Below, piece after piece: positions 49,481 through 58,890 of a DNA stretch of 64,000 nt. The stretch is taken from the NCBI RefSeq assembly GCF_000427665.1, contig NZ_KE386572.1, positions 806,001 through 870,000 of the forward strand, read 5' to 3'. Below the pieces are notes generated by a model, which worked only from the letters and a program-made list of their open reading frames with translations, was not told the origin of the DNA and made no database searches. The translations under genes were made by a program, and so were the position numbers. Every line of letters starts with the position of its first letter. Position 1 is the first letter of the stretch. The DNA is from Geminicoccus roseus DSM 18922. GTDB taxonomy: Bacteria; Pseudomonadota; Alphaproteobacteria; Geminicoccales; Geminicoccaceae.

Positions 49481-50998
49481 ATGGCCGAGTTCCTCGAGTT
49501 CAGTGATCTGTCGAAGAGCTACCCGGGCGTGCGGGCGCTGTCGGGGGTGTCGTTCTCGGTCGGCAAGGGCCGCGTGCACGGCCTGCTCGGGGAGAACGGC
49601 GCCGGCAAGTCGACCCTGATCAAGATCCTGAGCGGCGACGTCACCGCCGACGAGGGCGAGATCCGGATCGAGGGCGCGGTGCAGCGCTACGGCTCGACCC
49701 GCGACGCGTTCGCGGCAGGCGTGGTCGTGGTGCACCAGGAACTCCAGCTGGTGCCCGGCCTGACGGTCGCGGAGAACCTGCGCCTGGGCCGCTTTCCGGC
49801 ATCCGGCGGCGTGGTCCGCTTCCGCGACCTGTTCGCCGAGGTGGGGGCAAAGCTGCGCGAGATCGGTATCGACGTCGATCCGCGCACCAAGGTCGCCGAC
49901 CTGTCGATCGGCGAGCGGCAGATGATCGAGATCGCCAAGGCGGTCATGCTGGATGCCCGGGTGATCGCCCTGGACGAGCCGACCTCCTCGCTCTCCTCGC
50001 GCGAGAGCGAGGTGCTGTTCCGGCTGATCGAGCGGCTGCGCTTGGACGGCAAGGTGATCCTCTACATCTCGCACCGCCTGGACGAGATCTTCCGGCTCTG
50101 CGACGGCTGCACCGTGCTGCGCGACGGCAGGCTCGCCGCCCACCACACCCGGATGGACGAGCTGAGTCGCCACCAGCTGGTCAACGAGATGGTCGGCCGC
50201 GAGATCAGCGACATCTGGGGCTGGCGCCCGCGCGAACTGGGCGGGGTGCGCCTCGAGGTGGAAGGCCTATCCGGCTCGCGCCTGCCAATCCCCGCCAGCT
50301 TCTCGGTCCGGGCCGGCGAGATCCTGGGCTTTTTCGGCCTAGTCGGTGCCGGGCGCAGCGAGCTGATGCGGCTGGTCTATGGCGCCGACCATCCCCATGG
50401 CGGCACGGTCGCGGTCGATGGCCGGCCGATGACGCCGGGCGAGCCCCGCCAGTCGATCCGCGACGGGATCGTGCTTTGCCCGGAAGACCGCAAGTTCGAC
50501 GGGATCGTGCAGGGCCGCTCGGTGGCCGAGAACATCACGATCTCCTCGCGCCGCCACTATTCGCGCTTCGGCCTGCTCCGGCCCAGGCAGGAAACCACGG
50601 TCGCCAACGCCTTCATCGAGCGCCTGCGGGTGCGCACGCCGTCGCACCGGCAGGACATCGTCAACCTGTCCGGCGGCAACCAGCAGAAGGTGATCCTGGC
50701 CCGCTGGCTGTCCGAGACCGGGGTGAAGGTCCTGATCGTGGACGAGCCGACCCGCGGCATCGATGTCGGTGCCAAGTCCGAGATCTACGACGTCCTCTAC
50801 GGCCTGGCCGAACAGGGCGTGGCGATCGTGGTGGTTTCCAGCGAGCTGCCCGAGGTCATGGGCATCTCCGACCGGGTCGCGGTGATGTGCGAGGGGCGGA
50901 TCGCCGCCGAGTTCGCCCGCGCCGATTTCAGCGACCAAGACATCCTGGCCGCGGCCCTGCCCGACCAGTCCCCAAGCCTTGCCACACGGGCGTCCTGA
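49481..50998 (+). CDS. araG: Sugar ABC transporter ATP-binding protein AraG
   Basis: This 505-residue protein contains two ATPase domains. The N-terminal one has GLLGENGAGKSTLIKILSGD, DLSIGERQMIEIAKAVML and VIALDEPTSSLSSRES. The C-terminal one has the Walker A-like GLVGAGRSELMRL and NLSGGNQQKVILARWLSE with DEPTRGIDVGAK. This organisation is that of AraG/MglA/RbsA ATPases. The ATG at 49481 is chosen since upstream residues are not family-like. The stop overlaps the araH start (TGATG). Confidence 0.92.
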   Translation: MAEFLEFSDLSKSYPGVRALSGVSFSVGKGRVHGLLGENGAGKSTLIKILSGDVTADEGEIRIEGAVQRYGSTRDAFAAGVVVVHQELQLVPGLTVAENLRLGRFPASGGVVRFRDLFAEVGAKLREIGIDVDPRTKVADLSIGERQMIEIAKAVMLDARVIALDEPTSSLSSRESEVLFRLIERLRLDGKVILYISHRLDEIFRLCDGCTVLRDGRLAAHHTRMDELSRHQLVNEMVGREISDIWGWRPRELGGVRLEVEGLSGSRLPIPASFSVRAGEILGFFGLVGAGRSELMRLVYGADHPHGGTVAVDGRPMTPGEPRQSIRDGIVLCPEDRKFDGIVQGRSVAENITISSRRHYSRFGLLRPRQETTVANAFIERLRVRTPSHRQDIVNLSGGNQQKVILARWLSETGVKVLIVDEPTRGIDVGAKSEIYDVLYGLAEQGVAIVVVSSELPEVMGISDRVAVMCEGRIAAEFARADFSDQDILAAALPDQSPSLATRAS

Positions 50999-51951
50999 TG
51001 AGCACCTCGTTGAAGCGGATCCTCCTGGGCGAACAGGGGCTCCTGGTGATCTTCGTGATCGCGTTCGCGATCGTGTCGGCCACGGTGCCGAACTTCCTGA
51101 CCGAGCGGAACATCCTGGGCCTGCTCCAGTCGGTGGTCACCATCGGGATCGTCGCCTGCACCATGATGCTGTGCCTGGCCTCGCGCGACTTCGACCTCTC
51201 GGTCGGCTCGATCGTGGCGTTCACCGGCATGATCGCGGTGATGGCGTCCAACGCCACCGGCTCGATCCTTCTGGGCCTGCTGACGGCCCTGGCCTGCGGC
51301 AGCCTGGTCGGCGCGTTCAACGGCGTGGTGATCGCCAAGCTGCGGATCAACGCGCTGATCACGACGCTGGCGACCATGCAGATCGTGCGCGGCCTGGCGC
51401 TGATCTCCTCGGACGGCCGGGCGGTCGGCATCAACGATGCCGGGTTCTACGACCTGGCGCTCAGCCGCTTCTTCGGCATCCCCACCCCGGTCTGGGCCAT
51501 GGGCGCCCTGTTCCTGGTGTTCGGCTTCGTCCTCAACCGCACCGTGTTCGGCCGCAACGTGCTGGCGATCGGCGGCAATCCGGAAGCCTCGCGGCTGGCC
51601 GGCGTCAATGTCGACGCCATGCGGATCTGGATCTTCGCCCTCCAGGGGCTGGTCTGCGCCATCGCCGGCATCCTGCTGGCGTCGCGCATCACCAGCGGCC
51701 AGCCCAACGCCGCCACCGGGCTGGAACTGTCGGTGATCTCCGCCTGCGTGCTGGGCGGTGTGTCGCTGGCCGGCGGCCGGGCGGCGATGAGCGGGGTGAT
51801 CGTGGGCGTGCTGATCATGGGCATCGCCGAGAACGTCATGAACCTGCTGAACATCCAGGCTTTCTACCAGTATGTCGTGCGCGGGGTGATCCTGCTGATC
51901 GCGGTGCTGCTCGACAATCTGCGCTCCCGCGCGCTCGGCAGGCGCGCCTGA
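50998..51951 (+). CDS. araH: Sugar ABC permease AraH
   Basis: This 317-residue permease of the AraH/RbsC family has about eight to nine helices. Blocks are ERNILGLLQSVVTIGIVACT, CLASRDFDLSVGSIVAFTGM, ALITTLATMQIVRGLALISS, GFVLNRTVFGRNVLAIGGNP, NAATGLELSVISACVLGGVS, and a conserved cytoplasmic end. It overlaps araG (TGATG) and its own stop overlaps the SDR dehydrogenase start, so transport and first oxidation are one translational unit. Confidence 0.9.
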   Translation: MSTSLKRILLGEQGLLVIFVIAFAIVSATVPNFLTERNILGLLQSVVTIGIVACTMMLCLASRDFDLSVGSIVAFTGMIAVMASNATGSILLGLLTALACGSLVGAFNGVVIAKLRINALITTLATMQIVRGLALISSDGRAVGINDAGFYDLALSRFFGIPTPVWAMGALFLVFGFVLNRTVFGRNVLAIGGNPEASRLAGVNVDAMRIWIFALQGLVCAIAGILLASRITSGQPNAATGLELSVISACVLGGVSLAGGRAAMSGVIVGVLIMGIAENVMNLLNIQAFYQYVVRGVILLIAVLLDNLRSRALGRRA

Positions 51952-52718
51952 TGCCGGGGCGGCTGCAGGGCAAGGTGGCGCTCGTCACCGGCGCGGCGCG
52001 CGGAATCGGCGCTGCGATTGCCCGGAAGTTCACGGCCGAAGGCGCGCAGCTGGCGCTGCTCGACCTGGACCTGCAAGCCCTGGAGGCGCTCGCCGCCGGG
52101 CTGGAAGGCACGTCCCTGACGGCTGTCTGCGACATTGCGGAGAAGACGGCGGTGGAGGAGGCCGTCCAGGCGGTCCTGGCCCGGTTCGGCCGCATCGACG
52201 TGCTGGTCAACAATGCCGGCATCAACGTGTTTGCCGACCCGTTGCATACCACGGACGAGGAATGGCGTCGCTGCATGGCGGTGAACCTGGAGGGTGCCTG
52301 GCACCTGACCCGGGCGGTCCTGCCGGACATGCTCGGCCGGGGTGCCGGCTCGATCGTGAACATCGCCTCGACCCATGCCTTCTCGATCATCCCGGGCTGC
52401 TTCCCCTACCCGGTCGCCAAGCATGGCCTGCTGGGCCTGACCCGCTCGCTGGCGATCGAGTATGCGCCCAAGGGGGTCCGCATCAACGCGATCGCGCCCG
52501 GCTACATCGAGACCGAGAAGGTCACCGACTGGCTGGAGACCCATGCGGATCCCGCCGCCGCCCGCGCCCGGGTCGAAAGCCTGATCCCGGTCCGGCGGAT
52601 CGGCCGGCCCGAGGAGGTGGCGTTCGCTGCCGTCTACCTCGCCAGCGACGAGGCCGGCTTCTGCACCGGCTCGGTGCTGACCATGGATGGCGGCCGCTCG
52701 GTAGTTTATCACGACTGA
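51951..52718 (+). CDS. SDR-family dehydrogenase (probable sugar 1-dehydrogenase)
   Basis: This 255-residue short-chain dehydrogenase has the cofactor motif VALVTGAARGIGAAIARKF, NNAGIN, and catalytic Ser in IVNIASTHAF with Tyr and Lys in YPVAKHGLLGLTRSL. It ends GFCTGSVLTMDGGRSVV. Asp in the LLDLDLQAL region favours NAD. It is co-translated with araH. By position it likely oxidises the sugar imported by AraFGH, for example to a lactone for a galactonate or arabonate pathway with DgoD. The sugar identity is inferred. Confidence 0.87.
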   Translation: MPGRLQGKVALVTGAARGIGAAIARKFTAEGAQLALLDLDLQALEALAAGLEGTSLTAVCDIAEKTAVEEAVQAVLARFGRIDVLVNNAGINVFADPLHTTDEEWRRCMAVNLEGAWHLTRAVLPDMLGRGAGSIVNIASTHAFSIIPGCFPYPVAKHGLLGLTRSLAIEYAPKGVRINAIAPGYIETEKVTDWLETHADPAAARARVESLIPVRRIGRPEEVAFAAVYLASDEAGFCTGSVLTMDGGRSVVYHD

Positions 52719-52999
52719 AGCTGTCGAACGGAACCCAACCATTACTCGCTGGTTTCCGGTAGCATCGCCCTCCTTCTGAAAACGAGGGACTCCGGAGATT
52801 AATTTCCGGAAATGAGTCACTATGGACTCGTGTCGTTTCCGGATTATGCATTATATCCGCATCTAGTTCGGCACTCCTCCTGCATCAGGGCAGAAACAAC
52901 CCCGTCGTCGCCGTGTAATCGCGACGATGAACTTCTGCTGAGATCGCACGTCGTCTTGTCCGGTGCCGACGGCTTCCCCGACCTGTTATCGAGGTGCTC

Positions 53000-54325
53000 A
53001 TGGTGCGTCTTCGAGGCGCGGCAGTTGCTGCCGCGGCAATGCTGGCCTGCGCCCTGCTCGCGGCCGCCCCGGCTCCCGCCCACGCGGCCGTAGACCTGGG
53101 CAACGTGGTGATCCAGCCGTCCGGCTGGCGCTACAATCTGGTAATCATGCGCGCCGCCGGCCAGACCAATACTTACAAGGCCGAGCAATATCTTTCCTAT
53201 CTGACGAAGTACAACCTCACCGACGAGTGGGTGGTCGCCTATGCCGCCGCCGTCGCTGCCCAGTACGGCACCGCGCCGGCCTCCGGCCCCACGCCGAGCC
53301 CCCTGCCCAGCGACCCCAGCATCGACCCGATCCTCGGCAACACCGAGATCCTGAAGTCCGGCTGGCGCTACCAGCTCACGGTCCTCAAGGAGCAGGGCAA
53401 GTACAGCGCGGCCAAGCAGGCCGAGTACGAGTACTACCGCGACCGCAACAACGTCACCGACGCCTATGTCGACGCCTATGCCAAGGCGGTAGCGGCGAAG
53501 TTTCCTGAGGATGCGGTGACGGCGCCGCCTCCGGAGAAGAAGGCCGCCTTCAAGATCTTCCGCGGCTTCCGCTATACCGGCATGCCCTCGTCCTTCGCCT
53601 ATTGCGGCATGAGCGAGTACATGCGGATCCTCTACGACACCGAGCTGTTCCCTGGAAACTCCAAGGAAATGCCCGACGTCGCCCATCTGCAGAACAAGAT
53701 CGTCCCCACCCTGCTCAAGGAAAACAAGCAGTATGTCGTGATCGACATCGAGCACTGGGACCCGATCCTGGAGATGGACAAGCTGATCACCGTGGTGCGG
53801 ACCCTGAAGCAGGGCGTGCGCGCGGCCGGCAACACAAGGATGAAGTTCGGCTTCTACATGCTGCTGCCGATCCGCGACTTCCTGGCGCCGACCAAGAAGG
53901 CCTCGCAGCCGGAGCGCTGGGAGCGCTGGATGGCGCAGAACGAGCAGATGCGCCGCTTGGCCGCCGAGGTCGACGTGGTGTTCCCCTCGCTCTACACGGT
54001 CAGCGAGAACCGTGCCGACTGGGTCACCTTCGCCAACGCCAACATCGCCGAGGCCCGCAAGTACGGCAAGCCGGTGATCCCGTTCATCTGGCCGCAATAC
54101 CACGACACCATGCTGGGCCTGGGCACCACTTACATGCCGGTGAACTACTGGGAGCTTCAGCTCAACACGATCTACCCCTTGAGCGATGGGATCGCCATTT
54201 GGGGCTCGGTCAAGAAGGGCGGCGGCTGGGACGCCTGGGACGGCAGCCGCGACTGGTGGGCCTTCGCCAAGAACTTCTCCAGCCGCTACAGCAGCGTCGC
54301 GGTCACCAGCGCCTGCAAGGCGTGA
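53000..54325 (+). CDS. Secreted protein with two N-terminal repeats and a TIM-barrel-like domain (unknown)
   Basis: This 441-residue exported protein has a signal peptide ending APAHA. Two repeats of about 55 residues follow: QPSGWRYNLVIMRAAGQTNT...WVVAYAAAVAAQY and LKSGWRYQLTVLKEQGKYSA...YVDAYAKAVAAKF. A Pro/Ser linker separates them. The C-terminal part has IFRGFRYTGMPSSFAYCGMS, VVIDIEHWDPILEMDKLITV, FGFYMLLPIRDFL, VVFPSLYTVSENRADWVTFA and PFIWPQYHD. It resembles a glycosidase-type barrel such as hyaluronidase-like folds, but I do not recognise the family. The ATG at 53000 is used; a GTG at 52994 is also open. The motif WRY repeats look carbohydrate-associated. Confidence 0.6.
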   Translation: MVRLRGAAVAAAAMLACALLAAAPAPAHAAVDLGNVVIQPSGWRYNLVIMRAAGQTNTYKAEQYLSYLTKYNLTDEWVVAYAAAVAAQYGTAPASGPTPSPLPSDPSIDPILGNTEILKSGWRYQLTVLKEQGKYSAAKQAEYEYYRDRNNVTDAYVDAYAKAVAAKFPEDAVTAPPPEKKAAFKIFRGFRYTGMPSSFAYCGMSEYMRILYDTELFPGNSKEMPDVAHLQNKIVPTLLKENKQYVVIDIEHWDPILEMDKLITVVRTLKQGVRAAGNTRMKFGFYMLLPIRDFLAPTKKASQPERWERWMAQNEQMRRLAAEVDVVFPSLYTVSENRADWVTFANANIAEARKYGKPVIPFIWPQYHDTMLGLGTTYMPVNYWELQLNTIYPLSDGIAIWGSVKKGGGWDAWDGSRDWWAFAKNFSSRYSSVAVTSACKA

Positions 54326-54331
54326 TCTGGT

Positions 54332-54358
54332 CCGCCCCCGCCCGACCGGCGGGGGCGG
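54332..54358. terminator. Strong GC hairpin at the convergent junction of the repeat protein and epimerase genes
   Basis: The arms CCGCCCCCGCC (54332-54342) and GGCGGGGGCGG (54348-54358) pair around CGACC. It lies between convergent stops at 54325 and 54374. It probably separates the two transcripts. No T-run follows. Confidence 0.6.
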
Positions 54359-54373
54359 GCAGACTGCCAGCCG

Positions 54374-55267
54374 CTACCCAGTCCGCCAGGTGAGCCGCAT
54401 GCTGCCCGACAGCGCCTCGCCCGGCTCCAGCGAGCGCAGTCCGCCGCCTCCCGCCATGGTGTGCGCGGCCACGCTGTGGCTCATCGGCTCGAAGCAGAAA
54501 TGCTCTTGCCGGTAGCTGGGCTCGAACGACGGGTCGGACAGGAACAGCACGAAGCGGTCGAACAGGCGGTCGGCCTGGATCCGCAGACACAGGTCCCGCT
54601 CCGGCCAGGCGATCTCCGCCACACCGTCCCAGCCCTCGAAGCAGCTGTTGACCCAGCGCCCAGGCAGCGGCGCGCCGGCTGCGAAATCCAGGTCGCCCTG
54701 CACCGGGACCCGCACCGTCGGCAGGAACGCTGCATCCTCCTCCCAGCGCGCCCGCGCCCGGACGGTCAGCCTGGCAGCCGGCGTGCGCGTGAAATAGGGA
54801 TGCCAGCCCAGCCCGAACGGCATCGCCACGGCGCCGGCATTGCTCACCGCCAGCGTCATCGTCAGCCCGGCCGGATCGAGCCGGAACTCTTGCTCGGCCC
54901 GGTAGGCATAGACGTCGCTTCGATGCTCCATGCGGAGCACCACCCGGTCCGCCGCCCGGGCGGCGACCGTCCAGTCCGCCAGCCAGCCGTCGCCGTGCAG
55001 GTAGAGCGGGTCGCCCGGACGGTTGGCCGGCAGATGGTAGTCCCGCCCCTGGTGGCGGAAGCGGTTGCCGCGCAGCCGGTTGCCGAACGGCACCAGGGGA
55101 AAGCAGGCCGATTCGAGTGCGCCGCCTGCGGATCCTGGCGGCGGCTCGCGCAGCAGCGGCACGTCCCGGCCGCCGATGCGCAGGCGAAAGTGCCGGACCA
55201 CCCCGCCCTGCGGGCTCACCACCAGGCTCAGGCCGCCCTGCTCCAGGACGACGTCGCCTGCGCTCAC
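54374..55267 (-). CDS. Aldose 1-epimerase (galactose mutarotase-like)
   Basis: This protein of about 297 residues has the galactose-mutarotase fold. Blocks are LSLVVSPQGGVVRHFRLRIG, FGNRLRGNRFRHQGRDYHLP, LHGDGWLADWTV, FGLGWHPYFTRTPAARLTV, and FCFEPMSHSVAAHTM with likely catalytic Glu/His residues. The GTG start at 55267 follows GAGGCGGGG; an ATG at 55306 is also possible and would overlap dgoD more. It follows dgoD by 10 bases. It interconverts sugar anomers before oxidation by a 1-dehydrogenase. Confidence 0.82.
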   Translation of the reverse strand: MSAGDVVLEQGGLSLVVSPQGGVVRHFRLRIGGRDVPLLREPPPGSAGGALESACFPLVPFGNRLRGNRFRHQGRDYHLPANRPGDPLYLHGDGWLADWTVAARAADRVVLRMEHRSDVYAYRAEQEFRLDPAGLTMTLAVSNAGAVAMPFGLGWHPYFTRTPAARLTVRARARWEEDAAFLPTVRVPVQGDLDFAAGAPLPGRWVNSCFEGWDGVAEIAWPERDLCLRIQADRLFDRFVLFLSDPSFEPSYRQEHFCFEPMSHSVAAHTMAGGGGLRSLEPGEALSGSMRLTWRTG

Positions 55268-55277
55268 CGGCCCCGCC

Positions 55278-56426
55278 TCACCACTCGGCAAAGCTGCCGT
55301 CGGCATGGCGCCAGACGGGGTTGCGCCAGCGATGCCCGATCGCGGCCTGCCGGCGCACCGCCTCCTCGTCGATCTCGATGCCCAGCCCCGGCCCGTCCGG
55401 GATCTGCACGAAGCCGTCCCGGTAGGCGAACACCGAGCGATCGGTGATGTAGTCGAGCAGGTCGCTGCCCTGGTTGTAGTGGATGCCCAGGCTCTGCTCC
55501 TGGATGAACGCGTTGTAGCAGACCGCGTCCAGCTGCAGGCAGACCGCCAGCGCGATCGGTCCCAGCGGGCAGTGCAGGGCCAGCGCCACGTCGTAGGCCT
55601 CGGCCATCGAGGCGATCTTGCGCGTCTCGGTGATCCCGCCGGCATGGCAGGGGTCCGGCTGCACGATGTCCACATAGCCGCCCTGGAGGATCCGCTTGAA
55701 GTCCCAGCGCGAATAGAGCCGCTCGCCGAGCGCGATCGGGGTCGCCGTGTGGTTGGCGATCTCCTTCAAGGCCTCGTCGTGCTCGCTCAGCACCGGCTCC
55801 TCGATGAACATCAGCTTGAACGGATCCAGCTCCTTGGCCAGCACCTTGGCCATCGGCCGGTGCACCCGGCCGTGGAAGTCGACGCCGATGCCGAACTCCG
55901 GCCCCATCGCCTCGCGCACCGCGGCGACCCTTGCCACCACCGCGTCGATGCCGCGATGGCTGTCGACATATTGCAGCTCCTCGGTGCCGTTCATCTTCAC
56001 CGCCGAGAAGCCCCGCTCGGCCACCGCCCTGGCGCCTGCCACCGCGTCGTCCGGCCGGTCGCCGCCGACCCAGGAATAGACCCGGATCCGCTCGCGCAGC
56101 CGGCCGCCCAGGAGCTGGTGGACCGGCACGCCCAGCGCGCGCCCCTTGATGTCCCACAAGGCCTGGTCGATCCCGGCGATGGCGCTCAGGTGCACCGCCC
56201 CGCCGCGGTAGAACCCGCCGCGATACATCACCGTCCAGTGGTCCTCGATCAGGAACGGGTCCTTGCCGACCAGATAGTCGGCCAGCTCGGCCACCGCCGC
56301 CGCGACCGTGGCGGCACGCCCCTCGACCACCGGTTCGCCCCAGCCGGCGATGCCCTCGTCGGTCTCGATCTTCAGAAAGCACCAGCGTGGCGGGACGAGG
56401 AAGGTTTCGAGCCGGGTGATCTTCAT
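55278..56426 (-). CDS. dgoD: D-galactonate dehydratase DgoD
   Basis: This 382-residue enolase-superfamily enzyme matches E. coli DgoD in length and motifs from end to end: [65 protein letters not shown] with metal Asp and catalytic His, [43 protein letters not shown] and the catalytic His in [13 protein letters not shown]. It dehydrates D-galactonate to 2-keto-3-deoxygalactonate. No KDGal kinase or aldolase gene is in the window. It is upstream of and probably co-transcribed with the epimerase gene. Confidence 0.92.
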   Translation of the reverse strand: MKITRLETFLVPPRWCFLKIETDEGIAGWGEPVVEGRAATVAAAVAELADYLVGKDPFLIEDHWTVMYRGGFYRGGAVHLSAIAGIDQALWDIKGRALGVPVHQLLGGRLRERIRVYSWVGGDRPDDAVAGARAVAERGFSAVKMNGTEELQYVDSHRGIDAVVARVAAVREAMGPEFGIGVDFHGRVHRPMAKVLAKELDPFKLMFIEEPVLSEHDEALKEIANHTATPIALGERLYSRWDFKRILQGGYVDIVQPDPCHAGGITETRKIASMAEAYDVALALHCPLGPIALAVCLQLDAVCYNAFIQEQSLGIHYNQGSDLLDYITDRSVFAYRDGFVQIPDGPGLGIEIDEEAVRRQAAIGHRWRNPVWRHADGSFAEW

Positions 56427-56521
56427 GAAATGCCTGCCGGTCCTCTGAACGATGCTGCGCCGGCGTCATACCGCACCGCGACCGCGCAGGCGACGTCCGG
56501 CCGGGGGGATTCGGCCGCGGA

Positions 56522-58357
56522 TCAGCCGCGCAGGGCGCGCAGCGCGTTGAGGATCACCGCCACGTCGATCACCTCCTGGAGGAGGGCCCCCTGCACCGGC
56601 GGCAGATGGCCCAGCGCCGCCACCAGCATCGCGGCGACCGACAGGCCGAGCCCGGCGATCACGCTCTGCAGGGCGATCCGGCGGGTGCGCTGCGCGACCT
56701 CGACCGCGTCCGCCAGCCGGTCGAGCCGGTCGACCAGGAGCACGATCCCGGCCGATTCCGAGGATGCCGCAGCTCCCCTGGCGCCCATCGCCACGCCGAT
56801 ATCCGCCGCCGCCAGGGCCGGCGCGTCGTTGACCCCGTCGCCGACCATCATCACCGGCTGGGTTCTGCGCTCCTCCAGCACGATGTCGACCTTGGCCGAG
56901 GGCGACAGGTCGGCGGCCACCGCGTCCAGCCCCAGCGCCTTCGCCACCTGAGCCGCGACCTCGGCGCGGTCGCCGGTGGCCAGCACGATCCGGCCGAGCC
57001 CTACCTGGCGCAGCCGGCGCACCACCGACGCCGCGTCGTCACGGACCCGGTCCTCCAGCACGAGAATGCCCGCCAGCTGGCCGTCCACCGCGACGTCGAC
57101 CCGCGCCGCGCCATCGGCCGCGCCGGGATCCGCGTCCGGCGGCGGCGCCGCGATCCGGGCGCGCACGTAGCCATGGCCGCCCAGCGCCACCTCGTGCCCG
57201 TCGACCCGGCCGGCCAGCCCGGCGCCGCTCTGCTCCACCACGCCGCCGGGATCCGCCAGGCTCAGGCCACGCTCGTGCGCGGCGTCGATCAGGGCGGCGG
57301 CGACCACATGGGCGGAGGCCTGGTCGAGCGAGGCCGCCAGCCACAGGACCTCGTCCGGGCAGAAGCCCGGCTGCGCCTCGACCCGCGCCAGCAGCGCCCG
57401 GCCCTGGGTGAGGGTCCCGGTCTTGTCGACCACCACGGTGCGCGCCCGGCCCAGCGCCTCCAGCGCCTGGCCGCCCTTGACCAGCACCCCCAGCCCGGCC
57501 GCGCGCGACATGCCGGAGATGATCGCCACCGGCACCGCCAGGATCAGCGGGCAGGGCGTGGCCACCACCAGCACGGCCAGCGCCCGCACCGGGTCGTCGC
57601 TGCCGATCCAGGCCGCACCGGCGACCAGCACGGTGAACAGGAGGAACCAGATGGCGAAGCGGTCGGCCAGCCGGACGGCGGGCGCCTTGGACCGCTGCGC
57701 CGCCTCGACCAGCCGGACGATCCCGGCATAGGCGCTTTCCCGGGCCGGCCGGGACACGATCAGGTCGAAGGGCACCCCCACTGAGGTGGTCCCGCTCGAC
57801 ACCTCCGCGCCCGGGGGCCTGGCCACGGGCACCGATTCGCCGGTCAGCGCCGAGGCGTCGATCAGGGCGCCCTCGCCCGCCACCCGGCCGTCGACCGGCA
57901 GGACCTCGCCGTGCCGGATCAGGATCCGGTCCCGCGGCACGAGGTCCTCGATGGCGACCTCCTCCAGGCCGCCATCGGCATGGCGCATCGCCGTGCGGGC
58001 CACCCGGCCGAGCAGGGCGGTCATCTCCCGTCGCGCGCGCTGCTGGGCGAACTGTTCTAGCAGCTGGCCGCCGGCATACATGAGCGCCACCACGTTGCCG
58101 GCCAGGGTCTCCCCGAACGCCAGCGCCGCGCTCATCGACAGGGCCGCCACGATGTCCAGGCCGAGCTGGCCGCGGCGCAGCGAGGTGACGATCTCGACCA
58201 GCAGCGCCAGCAGCACCGGCACCGTCGCCAGGAACCAGGCCAGCGCGGCATCGTCGTTTCGCCCGGCCAGCAGCAGCGCGAGGCCGGCCGCGAGCCCGCC
58301 AAGGGCAACCGCCACCAGCGCCGCATCGATCCACCAGCCGGGTATCCGCGACCCCAC
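56522..58357 (-). CDS. Heavy-metal P1B-type ATPase with TPC motif
   Basis: This 611-residue P-type ATPase has two N-terminal helix pairs, an actuator region DASALTGESVPVARPPGAEV, transmembrane motif VVATPCPLILAVPVA (TPC in place of CPC), phosphorylation motif VVDKTGTLTQGRALL, and hinge MMVGDGVNDAPALAAADIGV. There is no N-terminal HMA metal-binding domain. TPC occurs in some P1B subgroups with other metal ranges, so copper export is not implied. It is transcribed in the same direction as the neighbouring DUF3140 gene. The metal is unknown. Confidence 0.9.
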   Translation of the reverse strand: MGSRIPGWWIDAALVAVALGGLAAGLALLLAGRNDDAALAWFLATVPVLLALLVEIVTSLRRGQLGLDIVAALSMSAALAFGETLAGNVVALMYAGGQLLEQFAQQRARREMTALLGRVARTAMRHADGGLEEVAIEDLVPRDRILIRHGEVLPVDGRVAGEGALIDASALTGESVPVARPPGAEVSSGTTSVGVPFDLIVSRPARESAYAGIVRLVEAAQRSKAPAVRLADRFAIWFLLFTVLVAGAAWIGSDDPVRALAVLVVATPCPLILAVPVAIISGMSRAAGLGVLVKGGQALEALGRARTVVVDKTGTLTQGRALLARVEAQPGFCPDEVLWLAASLDQASAHVVAAALIDAAHERGLSLADPGGVVEQSGAGLAGRVDGHEVALGGHGYVRARIAAPPPDADPGAADGAARVDVAVDGQLAGILVLEDRVRDDAASVVRRLRQVGLGRIVLATGDRAEVAAQVAKALGLDAVAADLSPSAKVDIVLEERRTQPVMMVGDGVNDAPALAAADIGVAMGARGAAASSESAGIVLLVDRLDRLADAVEVAQRTRRIALQSVIAGLGLSVAAMLVAALGHLPPVQGALLQEVIDVAVILNALRALRG

Positions 58358-58440
58358 CAGACCCTCCCCTGCCGCCTGTCCGATCGCCAGGGTTAGGGGA
58401 TTCCCCGGATCAGCTCCACGTCAAGACGTGGGCAGGATCG

Positions 58441-58791
58441 TCAAGCCTTGGCCGGGTCGTGGCCCCAGTTCATCAGCGAATAGCGCCAGGCCGAATGCTC
58501 CATGTCCTCGGCGGGGCCGCCCTGGGCCAGATGCCGGTGCACATAGCCCACGACCTTGCGCATGTGGGCGAAGTCCTCGTCGCTCAGCTCGGACTTCCTG
58601 CTCCGCTTGATCGCGACGATCCGCCGCCCGGACTGGTGGCCGACGGATTCGTCCTCCCCATCCTTGGTCCAGCCGACCGAGCGGCTTTCCTCGGTTTCGA
58701 GGAACGCCTCGAGTTCCGCCGGCGCCATGTTCACCGCCTCGTTGAACGCCTTCCAGGTCTCCTCCCGGTCGTCCTGGTCACCGCTGGCCAT
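58441..58791 (-). CDS. DUF3140 domain protein
   Basis: This 116-residue cytoplasmic protein has KAFNEAVNMAPAELEAFLET, EESRSVGWTKDGED, ESVGHQSGRRIVAIKRSRKS, DEDFAHMRKVVGYVHRHLAQ and a final YSLMNWGHDPAK, the DUF3140 pattern. GGAGGAGG precedes the ATG. It diverges from the DUF2945 gene, with which it often occurs. Function unknown; charged composition suggests nucleic-acid or protein binding. Confidence 0.8.
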   Translation of the reverse strand: MASGDQDDREETWKAFNEAVNMAPAELEAFLETEESRSVGWTKDGEDESVGHQSGRRIVAIKRSRKSELSDEDFAHMRKVVGYVHRHLAQGGPAEDMEHSAWRYSLMNWGHDPAKA

Positions 58792-58890
58792 GCTCTGCCT
58801 CCTCCGGGTTCCGTTGTCCCTGGAACGAGCGGCCGGACCGGCCGTTCCCGGGACCGGACCACTTGGGTAGGCAGGCCGGAGGAGCCGGAG

